Positions 17,794 to 25,791 of a stretch of 64,000 nt of DNA are shown here, in pieces. The DNA is from Paraburkholderia fungorum (lineage in GTDB: Bacteria > Pseudomonadota > Gammaproteobacteria > Burkholderiales > Burkholderiaceae), in NCBI RefSeq assembly GCF_902833645.1, contig NZ_CADFGE010000005.1, positions 248,001 to 312,000 of the forward strand, read 5' to 3'. The position numbers and the translations under genes were made by a program. Numbering within the stretch: position 1 is the first letter of the stretch; every line of letters starts with the position of its first letter. The notes under the pieces were generated by a model. The model was not told the DNA's origin and ran no database searches. It was given only the letters and a program-made list of their open reading frames with translations.

Positions 17794-18504
17794 ATGTATT
17801 CGATCCGCACGTCGCCGAATGTTCCCAGTCATACGCGGGACGAATATGCCTACGATCAGTTGCTTGCGCTGTTAAGCGATCCGGAATTCGTTCCTCACAC
17901 GAAGCTGCCGGCGGAACAGACGCTGGCCGAGCGCTTCGGCGTCTCACGACCGATGCTGCGGCAGGCGCTATCCCGTTTGCGATCGGAAGGCCGGATCTAT
18001 TCGAGAAAGGGCTCCGGTAATTATGTGAATGACGGCATCGCCGCCTCCCAGGCCCTGGCTTTCTCGACGTTGGCCAGCATTCCCGACGTGAAGAGCTTTC
18101 TCGAATTCCGGCGCAGCCTCGAAGGTGAATGTGCGGCCAGTGCGGCACAGGCCTCTGACCGGGTGGCTTTTGCAAGGCTGCGCAAGGCGCATCAAAGGCT
18201 CGAGCAGGCAATTGCCGCTGGAGAAGCGGGGACGGAACAGGACATCGCGTTCCATATGGCGGTGGCCCAGGCGACGGGCAACCGCTTCTTCGCCCATACA
18301 CTCGCGGCATTGTCCGAGCAGATGAACTTCGGCATCCGTCTGGTCAGGGATCTGGCAGGCCGCCCGCTTGACGTTCGTCGACAGGAGGTGGTGCGAGAGC
18401 ACGCGCATATCCTCGCCGCCATTGATGCCGGGGACATTGATGGTGCCCGCACGGCCATGCGGGCTCATATCGACGGGGGCATTGCAAGGCTTTTCGGCCA
18501 GTAG
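17794..18504 (+). CDS. GntR-family transcriptional regulator with FCD (FadR C-terminal) domain
   Basis: This 236-residue protein starts at ATG 17794, with GGAGG eight bases upstream. The winged helix occupies residues 15-85, with the recognition region ERFGVSRPMLRQALSRLRSEG and wing RKGSGNYV. The FCD effector domain follows, with metal/ligand residues visible in DIAFHMAVAQATGN, REHAHILAAI and RAHIDGG. FCD regulators in sugar-acid operons usually bind a carboxylate intermediate that releases the operator. It is divergent from the dehydratase operon, and the palindrome GCTGTCTGACAGC in between, repeated at 10.77 kb, is its likely binding site. Confidence 0.93.
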   Translation: MYSIRTSPNVPSHTRDEYAYDQLLALLSDPEFVPHTKLPAEQTLAERFGVSRPMLRQALSRLRSEGRIYSRKGSGNYVNDGIAASQALAFSTLASIPDVKSFLEFRRSLEGECAASAAQASDRVAFARLRKAHQRLEQAIAAGEAGTEQDIAFHMAVAQATGNRFFAHTLAALSEQMNFGIRLVRDLAGRPLDVRRQEVVREHAHILAAIDAGDIDGARTAMRAHIDGGIARLFGQ

Positions 18505-18607
18505 CGCAAAGCGTTTTCTGCCGCCTGGTCTTTCGCATGCCTGCCCGGCGCGCCGTCGAGATCTGCGTTCGTGGGCGGACGGAATGCCATCGGCCATGGC
18601 AGGGACA

Positions 18608-18770
18608 TCAGGAGTGCGGGCGCACAATGATGAGCTGCGGACGCGCGCTGAGCGCCTTGCGCGCCTTCGTCACCTCGTTAGTGGTGGCAGCTGGCGCAGC
18701 GTTGCCCCACGAATTGAGCACATAGGTCACGACGGCCGCCACCTGCGTATCGGAGAGCTTCCATGCGAAC
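18608..18770 (-). pseudogene. 3' remnant of a cytochrome c (dehydrogenase subunit) gene
   Basis: The minus strand encodes NPPSFAWKLSDTQVAAVV, then TYVLNSWGNAAPAATTNEV and a short tail. This matches the C-terminal end of the membrane cytochrome c subunits of gluconate/alcohol dehydrogenases (consensus FGWKLSDxQVAAVxTYxRNSWGN). No CxxCH heme motif or start lies nearby, so only about 50 codons of a protein normally over 400 residues remain. It is a deletion remnant and suggests past rearrangement at this edge of the accessory block. Confidence 0.7.
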
Positions 18771-19067
18771 GAGGGCGGGTTTGATCGGGATGAGCCGCCG
18801 CGCGGCGAGCGCGATCGTGGGGGCCGCATGCGGCCTCCACCTGGCCAGGTCTTTCGGGGATGAGTTCAGCTGCTATGGCCGGGGCGGCGACGGAGTCACT
18901 CTACAGAAAGGCGCACGAGGTGTTCGATACCGCGATCGACTTCATATCAGGATCGGGTAAAATTAATCGGTGACTGCCAGTAGCGGGCGGTCAAGGTGCC
19001 GTGCGACGCTTAATTTGGCCCTAATTATGTTCGGGGTCGGCATATAGAGGCTGTCGCGGGCGTTTTT

Positions 19068-19091
19068 GAGTATGGGTACGAGTATGGGTAG
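19068..19091. repeat. Tandem 12-bp direct repeat near the putative att scar
   Basis: GAGTATGGGTAC is followed immediately by GAGTATGGGTAG. It lies 58 bases before the tRNA-like 17-mer. Arm-type direct repeats are common beside tRNA-directed integrase genes, but no integrase gene remains here, so the role is a guess. Confidence 0.6.
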
Positions 19092-19148
19092 GCGAAGCGC
19101 TATTTGCGCGGAAGCCCGTGGCACAAGACCCTGCGGGGGGATCCTGGA

Positions 19149-19165
19149 TCCCTCCGTCTCCGCCA
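19149..19165 (+). other. tRNA-Ser 3'-end-like sequence, possible attachment-site scar
   Basis: The 17-mer TCCCTCCGTCTCCGCCA has the form of the last T-stem strand, a CGTCTCC acceptor strand, discriminator G and CCA of a serine tRNA, but no tRNA body precedes it. A strong terminator follows 12 bases later, as is usual after tRNA genes. Tyrosine recombinases commonly use such 3' ends as crossover sites, so this may be one boundary of an island covering the preceding part of the window. Confidence 0.45.
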
Positions 19166-19177
19166 GCAATGGCGGCA

Positions 19178-19217
19178 AACCCCGCAGAGTCTCGGCTCTG
19201 CGGGGTTTTGTTTTTTC
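19178..19217. terminator. Strong intrinsic terminator
   Basis: The stem AACCCCGCAGAG / CTCTGCGGGGTT has a 6-base loop and is followed by a T-rich run on the plus strand. A-rich bases on the other side may let it also end minus-strand transcription from the porin gene. Confidence 0.8.
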
Positions 19218-19267
19218 CGCTCCAGAATTTCCCTCACTCTGAAGCGGCACTCAAGCCGCCGTCGACG

Positions 19268-20452
19268 TCAAAACGCGTGCCGCAGCCCCACCATGCCGAC
19301 GAATTGCGACGGGCCCGACGACGGCGTCGTATTCTGCGAGTCGCCGACAACAGCCACGGCGTCAGTAATGCCCGTCCTGGTACCCGCCGACACCAGCGTC
19401 TTGCCACTCGCGTGCTGATACGCCTCAAGCGCATATATCGTGGTACGGGTGGAGAGGTTGTACGTCTGCTCGAGCGAGATCTGGTGATAGCGCGCGGCAT
19501 CGTCGATGCCATTCGCCTTGCTCGCCTGTGTGTAGCTATAGCCCGCACCGACAGTCACAGCAGGCGTGATCCTGTACGTGGAAATCACGCCGTACGTATT
19601 GAACACACCCTCGCCGGTGAACAGCGAAGCGGAGCCCGGCGTGTATTGCACGTTCGAATAGTTGACACCGACCATCAGGTCCTGGTGGGTGTAGCGAGCC
19701 GCCGCGGCAAAAAGCTGCGCGCTGCGCGCCGTCGCATAGCCGCTGTTGATCGGCGAATTGACGGCATAAGTGCCGAGCGCCTGGCTCGTCGCGATGTCTT
19801 TCAATTTCACATAGCCCACCGCGATCGCAAACGGCTGGTAGTCGTAGCGCGCCGCTGCGCTGAACTGGCTGCCGCTGGCCACGCTGCCCGGCACGCCGCC
19901 CAGACCGTACTGCGCGCTGAATTGCAAACCGGCAAGGTTCGGCGACAGGTAGGTTACCGAATTGTTGAGGCGCAACGTGGTGTCGAGTGCGTCGAGATCG
20001 CCGGGGTGAGCGCCTGTAGCACCCGTTAGTACACCTGTTGGTCCAAGTGCGCCAACCATCTGGAAGTAAGGTGTGTACTGGCGGCCGAGCGTCACCGTCC
20101 CGTACTTGTCATTGCTCAGTCCGACATACGCCTGACGATTGAAAATGTAGCCTGAGCTGCTTTGTGCGCCAGTCAGCGAGTTGAAGCCGCTTTCGAGCCG
20201 GAAAATCGCCTTGGTGCCGGCGCCAAGATCTTCCGCGCCGAGCAGGCCGAACTTGCTTGCCTGCAAGTTGCCCTGACTCATATAGAAGTTGGAGTGTCCC
20301 TTCTGGTTGCTCGCGTAGGCGAAGGCGTTATCGACGATGCCGTACAACGTCACGCTACTTTGCGCTGACGCGCCGTTCGACAGCACGGTGCCCGCCAACG
20401 GCAGGCACGAGAGGACGAGTGCGCGTGTACGCGCGCGCTTCAATGCGTTCAT
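19268..20452 (-). CDS. Outer-membrane porin (Burkholderia OmpC/Opc-type)
   Basis: This is a 394-residue porin. The signal peptide ends GASA before QSSVTLYGIVDNAF. Also seen are KFGLLGAEDLGAGTKAIFRLESGF, NRQAYVGLSNDKYGTVTLGRQY and the C-terminal RHAF with terminal Phe. It is the third gene of an MFS-GH31-porin set, 61 bases after the GH31 stop. This suggests joint expression, with the porin admitting the glycoside or sugar across the outer membrane. It is clearly diverged from the porin at 6.6-7.8 kb. The terminator at about 19.2 kb can end this transcript. Confidence 0.94.
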   Translation of the reverse strand: MNALKRARTRALVLSCLPLAGTVLSNGASAQSSVTLYGIVDNAFAYASNQKGHSNFYMSQGNLQASKFGLLGAEDLGAGTKAIFRLESGFNSLTGAQSSSGYIFNRQAYVGLSNDKYGTVTLGRQYTPYFQMVGALGPTGVLTGATGAHPGDLDALDTTLRLNNSVTYLSPNLAGLQFSAQYGLGGVPGSVASGSQFSAAARYDYQPFAIAVGYVKLKDIATSQALGTYAVNSPINSGYATARSAQLFAAAARYTHQDLMVGVNYSNVQYTPGSASLFTGEGVFNTYGVISTYRITPAVTVGAGYSYTQASKANGIDDAARYHQISLEQTYNLSTRTTIYALEAYQHASGKTLVSAGTRTGITDAVAVVGDSQNTTPSSGPSQFVGMVGLRHAF

Positions 20453-20513
20453 GGCTAACAGGTCTCCGGATTGGATATGGGTGTTGCACTACAGGTCGGT
20501 GATGCATGCGTGA

Positions 20514-22937
20514 CTAGTGGGCGATGGAAATTGTCAGACATCGCCAGCCGTCAGCCGTGTGCTCGGATACCAGCTTGCCGTCGGTGCAAACGGCCTCACG
20601 CACGTCGCTTGCCGGCACGAACAACCGGACTTCTTGCTGCGGCTGCTGAATCCAGCCTTCTCGCGCGACTGAAACGCGCAAGGTGCTCGCGTCGCTTGTA
20701 ATCGCTACATTCCAGCGGCCTTGCTCGCCCGTGCGCCAGGCTTCGCTTTCACCGTCGTCTTCGACGCAACCGCCGCGAGCGGTGCCCGTGCCGATGTGCG
20801 GCACAGCGATGAATGCACGTTCATCGGCGGGGCGGCCAAAGTGCTGTTCAGCGATGTTCAACGGAATCACGCTGCCTTCGCGCAGCAATGTCACCGGCTG
20901 TTCGAATGGAGCCGGCAGGTTCACCGTCTGACCGCCGTCGAACACCTCACCGCTCCAGTACGACACCCAATGCGTGCCGGCCGGCAGATAAACGTCGCGC
21001 GTCGATTGACCCGCCTCGACCACCGGTGCAACCAGCATCGACGAACCCAGCATCATGTCGTCGCCGTCGACGAGACAGCGCGGATCGTGCGGGAACTCGG
21101 CGAACATCGGACGCAATACCGGTTCATAGGCACTGTGCGATTGCCACAGCAACTCATACAGGTAGGGAATCAGCCGGTAGCGCAGTTTGATCAGATCCGC
21201 CACCTGTCGCGTGACTTCGGGGTGCATCCAGGGTTCGTTGACCGTGCCGTCGTCGTTCCATGAATGAATGCTGAAACGCGGCAGGAAGATGCCGAAGGCG
21301 ACCCAGCGGGCGAGCAACTCCGGGCCTGGCGCCGGACCCGAGAATCCGCCGATATCGTGGCCGCTGTTCGACACGCCGGACATGGCTAGCCCAAGGCCCA
21401 TCTTCAGATTGAAGCGCAGCGTTTCCCACGACGTGTAGTTGTCGCCGGACCATGTCTGCACATAGCGTTGCATGCCGACCCCGCCTGAGCGGGACACGAG
21501 GAACGGGCGACGCTCGGGCGCATGTTCGCGCTGCGCGTCGTGCGAGGCGCGCATCATCAACTGCGTTTGCAGCACCTTTGCCTCGCGTGCCGGATACGGT
21601 TGGCCGAAGCCCTGAGCGATCCCGTCGGGCGACCAGATTTCGAATTCGTTGTTGTCGTTCCAGGTTGCCGCGATGCCGTACTTCAACAGACTGTCTTTCA
21701 CGCGAGCTTTCCACCAGTCGATGGTGGCGGGGTTCGTAAAATCCAGATATGCGCCCACTTCGTCCCAGAACTGCACCCATGCCGGATCGCCGTTGCGCGA
21801 TGCGATCAGCAGGCCGGCGCGTGCCACTTCGTCGAAGGCCGGATGATCCTGTAACAGACAGGGTTTGATGTTCGCGCACAGACGAACGCCATGCCCGAGA
21901 TAGCTCTGCACGAAGCCGTCGATATCGGGAAACTTCGTGTGGTTCCAGTTGAACACATAACGCTTCGCGCCGATCGACGTATAGCCCGACGACAAATGGA
22001 ATGAATCGCACAGCACGTCGTGCTCGCGGCAGCGCTCGATGAATTCGCCCATTCGCTGCTGGGCGTCGGGCGCGTCGGTGTAGCTCATCGTCGAGCCGGA
22101 GTAGCCAAGGCCCCATTTCGGCATCCAGGCCGGGCGCCCGGTCAGCCACGTAAAGCGGCGCACCGCGTGAAGGGGCGTACCCGCAGACGCGATGAAGTAA
22201 TAGTCGAGGTCGCCGTGTTCGGCGACGAAGTGCCGGTAGTGACCGTGATAGTTGTCGAGCTCGCGGCCCATGTCGAAGCGGCAATCGGCGAGCGTGTCGT
22301 AGAACAGGCCGAATCCTGTCGACGTTTGCGACTGCCACGTGACGTAGAACGGGATGTGCTTGTAGAGCGGATCCGTGGTGCGCGCGCTATAGCCCATCGC
22401 GTCGATGTTGCGCATTTCGTAGGCCTGGTCCGCACGGTTGAGTGAACCGGCGCGCTCTCCGAGGCCCACATACATTTCGTCCTTGCGACGCTCAATGTAG
22501 TGATACGCGCGCGCGTCCCACCAGCCGAAGTTGTACGCCTGGGTCTTGCGATCGCTCATCACGCGATGCCACGCCGCGTCGTGCAGGATGTCCCATGCGC
22601 AGAATCCGCCGTTCAGTGTGACGGTCAAACGCACGCGTGCCGTTTCAATGACAACCTGCTCGGCGTCGGCCGCCAGCTCGAAGCGAGGCGGCGTGAAACC
22701 GCTTACGTCCCGGCGTTCGCGTCCTTCGAGCGGAACGTCGTCGGCGCCCGGCGCGATGGACCATGTCCGCGGGCCGTGCATTTCGCCATCCGGCAACACG
22801 AGTACACGGACGATGTCGTCGGCGAGAACGAACAACTCAATCCGGCAGTTTTCCTGCGCGGCGAGAACGATGTGATTGCCGGCATGGGAGGCCACCGAAA
22901 AGCGCGGTGGATGTTTCAGATTCGTCAATGAACGCAT
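20514..22937 (-). CDS. Glycoside hydrolase family 31 alpha-glucosidase/alpha-glycosidase
   Basis: This protein is about 807 residues from ATG 22937; an upstream ATG at 22976 would overlap the MFS gene and lacks a ribosome binding site. The GH31 catalytic barrel is clear: MPKWGLGYSGS before the barrel, the nucleophile Asp in ATWNDNNEFE (about D428) and the acid/base Asp in WSGDNYTSWE (about D499). The N-terminal beta domain and C-terminal beta domains are present. No signal peptide is visible, so it is probably cytoplasmic and acts on imported substrate. Specificity (alpha-glucoside, xyloside or sulfoquinovoside) cannot be read confidently. It is encoded 19 bases after a sugar-acid-type MFS gene. 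Confidence 0.9.
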   Translation of the reverse strand: MRSLTNLKHPPRFSVASHAGNHIVLAAQENCRIELFVLADDIVRVLVLPDGEMHGPRTWSIAPGADDVPLEGRERRDVSGFTPPRFELAADAEQVVIETARVRLTVTLNGGFCAWDILHDAAWHRVMSDRKTQAYNFGWWDARAYHYIERRKDEMYVGLGERAGSLNRADQAYEMRNIDAMGYSARTTDPLYKHIPFYVTWQSQTSTGFGLFYDTLADCRFDMGRELDNYHGHYRHFVAEHGDLDYYFIASAGTPLHAVRRFTWLTGRPAWMPKWGLGYSGSTMSYTDAPDAQQRMGEFIERCREHDVLCDSFHLSSGYTSIGAKRYVFNWNHTKFPDIDGFVQSYLGHGVRLCANIKPCLLQDHPAFDEVARAGLLIASRNGDPAWVQFWDEVGAYLDFTNPATIDWWKARVKDSLLKYGIAATWNDNNEFEIWSPDGIAQGFGQPYPAREAKVLQTQLMMRASHDAQREHAPERRPFLVSRSGGVGMQRYVQTWSGDNYTSWETLRFNLKMGLGLAMSGVSNSGHDIGGFSGPAPGPELLARWVAFGIFLPRFSIHSWNDDGTVNEPWMHPEVTRQVADLIKLRYRLIPYLYELLWQSHSAYEPVLRPMFAEFPHDPRCLVDGDDMMLGSSMLVAPVVEAGQSTRDVYLPAGTHWVSYWSGEVFDGGQTVNLPAPFEQPVTLLREGSVIPLNIAEQHFGRPADERAFIAVPHIGTGTARGGCVEDDGESEAWRTGEQGRWNVAITSDASTLRVSVAREGWIQQPQQEVRLFVPASDVREAVCTDGKLVSEHTADGWRCLTISIAH

Positions 22938-22956
22938 GATGGGTCTTCGAGTGAGG

Positions 22957-24294
22957 TCACGCAGCGGGGCTGGCATGGTTGTCGACTTGATGCGGACGCG
23001 CTTCGCGAGTGACGCCGCGCATCAGAATGATCAGCAAGGTGGCGCCGATCAGGTCGAACGCGCCGAGGGCGCCGAATAGTGGCGTGTAGCCGATCGAATC
23101 GGCCAGTGCGCCGACCAGCAGCGAAAAGCCCAGGCCGCCGATCCACGCCGACATCCCGGCAAATCCGGCGACCGTGCCGACTTCGCTGGGGTCGAACACG
23201 TCGGCTGCCAGGGTGTTGACGAGCGCCGAGATCATCTGATGCGCGAAGCCGCCCACGCAGAACAGCGCGATTGCCTGGTATGGCGAGGCGACGAGTCCGA
23301 TGCAGGCGGGTCCGAGCATCATGAAAGCGCCGAGCACCACGCCTGCGATTCGTGAGGCGATCAGCGGCATGCGGAAATGCTTCATCAGGAACGGCGACAG
23401 GTAGCCGCCGAAAAGTCCGCCGAGGTCGGCGGCCAGAAACGGCAGCCATGCGAACAGCGCGATCTGCTTCAGATCCATGTGGCGTTGCGTCGCGAGGTAA
23501 AGGGGGATCCAGAAACTGAAGGTTTGCCACGCGGGTTCCGCGAAGAAACGCGCCTGTGCGATCGCCCAGAAGCGGCGCGTACGCAGGACTTCGCGGATGC
23601 TGCGTCGCTGCGGCGCGCCCGGTGTTTGTCCGCTGACAATCGTCTCGCGCTCGGCCTCGCCAATGCGCGGGTGATCGCTCGGCGAGCGGTACAGCACATA
23701 CCAGACGGCGGCCCAGACGAAGCCGAGCGCGCCGGTCACCGCGAATGCGCTTTGCCAGCCGTATCTCAGCGACAGGAAGACGACGAGAGGCGGAGCGAGC
23801 AGCGAACCGAGCGACGTGCCCGCATTGAAGTAACCCACCGCCACGGACTTCTCGCGATTGGGAAACCACTCCGCGACCACTTTCATGCCTGCCGGAATGG
23901 CGACGGCCTCGCTCAGCCCCATGAGTCCGCGCAAGGCCGCGAGCGAAAGCCAGCCGCTCGCGAAGCCGTGCAGGACGCCCGTCAACGACCAAAGGCAGGC
24001 AAACAGCGCAAAGCCCAGGCGCAGGCCGATCAGATCGATGACGAGGCCGCATACCGGCTGCATGATCGTATAGCCGACCTGGAATGCGCCAACCACGTAC
24101 GAGTACTGCTTGGTGCTCATGTGCAACAGCTGCGTCAATTGAGGCGCCATTACACCGAGGGCGTTGCGCGACAGATAGTTGACGATCGTCCCGGCACACA
24201 CGAGCGCGATGATCCACCAGCGCAAACCAATGATTGTTTTCAAAATCGTCTCCGTACCCAATGTGTCCGCTGACTGGCCGCTGACGGCAGGCAT
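22957..24294 (-). CDS. MFS transporter, ACS (hexuronate/sugar-acid) family
   Basis: This is a 445-residue, 12-helix transporter. The first helix WWIIALVCAGTIVNYLSRNALGV matches the NYLDRxxL signature of ExuT/GudP-like symporters, with Ser in place of Asp. LRGLMGLSEAVAIPAGMKVVAEWFP is the typical helix-4 region. It is the first gene of a set with GH31 and porin genes. The combination of an ACS carrier and an alpha-glycosidase suggests uptake of a negatively charged glycoside, but this is inference. Regulatory half-sites (GAACAT at 24305-24310 and a triple site at 24481-24506) lie upstream. Confidence 0.88.
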   Translation of the reverse strand: MPAVSGQSADTLGTETILKTIIGLRWWIIALVCAGTIVNYLSRNALGVMAPQLTQLLHMSTKQYSYVVGAFQVGYTIMQPVCGLVIDLIGLRLGFALFACLWSLTGVLHGFASGWLSLAALRGLMGLSEAVAIPAGMKVVAEWFPNREKSVAVGYFNAGTSLGSLLAPPLVVFLSLRYGWQSAFAVTGALGFVWAAVWYVLYRSPSDHPRIGEAERETIVSGQTPGAPQRRSIREVLRTRRFWAIAQARFFAEPAWQTFSFWIPLYLATQRHMDLKQIALFAWLPFLAADLGGLFGGYLSPFLMKHFRMPLIASRIAGVVLGAFMMLGPACIGLVASPYQAIALFCVGGFAHQMISALVNTLAADVFDPSEVGTVAGFAGMSAWIGGLGFSLLVGALADSIGYTPLFGALGAFDLIGATLLIILMRGVTREARPHQVDNHASPAA

Positions 24295-24480
24295 GCGCGA
24301 ATTCGAACATTTAGCTTCGTTTAGTGTCAGTCATCGTATCACTGCTTGAGCGTCGGTGCACCAGGGAAAACCATGGATTAAGTGGTTGAGTTTCTTGAAA
24401 TATCTATTGAATTGGGCTTTTTGTGGCAGGTCATGGCAGCGCTGAAGTCGGACGACAGATGGCTTGTGGAAATTGTAAAA

Positions 24481-24506
24481 ATGTTCTTTCGAACATCAAA
24501 TGTTCG
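24481..24506. promoter_or_regulatory. Three alternating ATGTTC/GAACAT half-sites (operator candidate)
   Basis: The sequence ATGTTC-tttC-GAACAT-caa-ATGTTCG contains two overlapping inverted repeats sharing the middle half-site. CGAACAT-CAA-ATGTTCG is perfectly symmetric. A fourth GAACAT lies at 24305-24310, eleven bases before the MFS start. Such spacing suits a repressor acting on the MFS-GH31-porin operon. The cognate regulator is not encoded nearby. Confidence 0.55.
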
Positions 24507-25085
24507 TTTTGGTGACTGTGCGGGACAGCGCGGCAGGGCGTTGTAGCAATCGCGGAGGGGAGTAGCTGGGGCGCCCAGGCGCTTTGCAACCCATCTGGTC
24601 TTGGAAGGCGAAGGCGCACGTTCATGAGTCGGACTTGTGCGAACGTGCAGGAAGGGTACGGCGACCGGTAGGGGACGGGTTCCGGCGTTCATCTGGGCTT
24701 GTTACGTACCGCAAAAAATAATTCGATATCCTACCGATTGGGGTGCTTCGGCAGTCCGCACCTGCAAAGTGATCCAGATGCCGGCGGCCGGATGGACTGG
24801 CGCAGGTGGGAACAGTAGCCAGGATTGCCTCGCAGCGGTGAAGGCAGAGAGGGTATGAGCCAGGCGCATTTACCAACAGATGGGCGCTTAACAGCGAGAC
24901 GGCAGTGAGGCGGTTCGATTACGCCGCCACGACTTTTTCACCAAACCTTTGTCCAATGTAACGAGACGTAACGAGGCTGCTAGCGGCGCGATGTTATGCA
25001 TCAGTTATTACAAAGTTGAAATACGCGGACGGCTGCCTTGCGCTATATTTCGGCCAACAACACACATTCTTCAAAAGGGTGATCA
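24507..25085. other. Intergenic stretch without a supported gene
   Basis: There are 579 bases between the operator region and the proline-rich protein gene. Short open frames here have no domains or ribosome binding sites. TATATT at 25043-25048 is a possible -10 for the gene that follows, but a matching -35 at normal distance was not found. Confidence 0.5.
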
Positions 25086-25433
25086 ATGAAGTCCGCACGT
25101 ATTGTTCCGCTTCTGATCGGGGTTCTCGGGTTGGCTGCGTCGGGTGCTGCAATGGCCGGCGGTCTGAGCGTCGGCGTCAACATCGGTATCCCCGCGCCGG
25201 TCTACGTCGCTCCCGCTCCGGTTTATGCACCGCCGCCGCCGCCTCCGCCGCCTGTTGTCTACCAACCGGCTCCTGTGTACTACGGTGGCCCGGCGATCGT
25301 GATCGGCTGGCACGGCGACCGCTACTGGGATGGCCGCCGCTACTGGGCGCGTGACGACTGGTACCGCCATCATCCCCCGGGCCGCTACGACTACCGCCGT
25401 GATCACTACGACAATCGTCGCGGCTGGCATTGA
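25086..25433 (+). CDS. Small secreted PXPV-repeat protein
   Basis: This 115-residue protein has a clear signal peptide (MKSARIVPLLIGVLGLAASG ending AMA, about residue 24). The mature part has PAPVYVAPAPVYAPP repeats and an eight-proline run (residues 49-56), then a His/Arg/Tyr-rich tail with DRYWDGRRYWARDDW. It resembles the PXPV/YXWGXW-type small exported proteins frequent in Burkholderiales, whose function is unknown. Its own terminator follows 40 bases after the stop, so it is probably monocistronic. Confidence 0.85.
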   Translation: MKSARIVPLLIGVLGLAASGAAMAGGLSVGVNIGIPAPVYVAPAPVYAPPPPPPPPVVYQPAPVYYGGPAIVIGWHGDRYWDGRRYWARDDWYRHHPPGRYDYRRDHYDNRRGWH

Positions 25434-25473
25434 GCCATTAGTAAGCTGGAGTCGACGCGATTGCCGTGTCAAA

Positions 25474-25501
25474 AAAACCGCCCGTCCCGGGCGGTTTTTT
25501 T
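25474..25501 (+). terminator. Intrinsic terminator after the PXPV gene
   Basis: AACCGCCCG / CGGGCGGTT hairpin with a very short loop and a run of T. The remaining bases up to the yejA start (about 290) hold nothing I can name. Confidence 0.88.
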
Positions 25502-25791
25502 ATTGCACTCGCGAAACCTGTATACCGAGCCGAAAGTGCGCGTTGAACATTGCAGACGCGGTGCCTCGTGCCTGCTCAGTCGGCTATGGTCGCGATGCCA
25601 CAACCAACCGAACAGTTCGACGGCAGGCCGGTCGGCAGGATCGGTTTACCAGCGACGAAGCCCATGAATTCTCCCAGTGAGGTTTGCTTACCACGCACCT
25701 GAACGCCGCGGCGATGAGATGTGCGGATTGCGCAGCTTTATTGGGTAGAATCCTTTCACATTGCTATTGCCCACTGACTAACAAGGCCCTT

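Noticed and set aside
18963..19250. Minus-strand 95-codon frame as an integrase start beside the tRNA-like sequence
   Set aside because: No tyrosine-recombinase motif is present; it runs through the terminator and the tRNA-like 17-mer.
24378..24876. Small open frames upstream of the MFS operon
   Set aside because: They lack ribosome binding sites and domains and cover the inverted-repeat operator.
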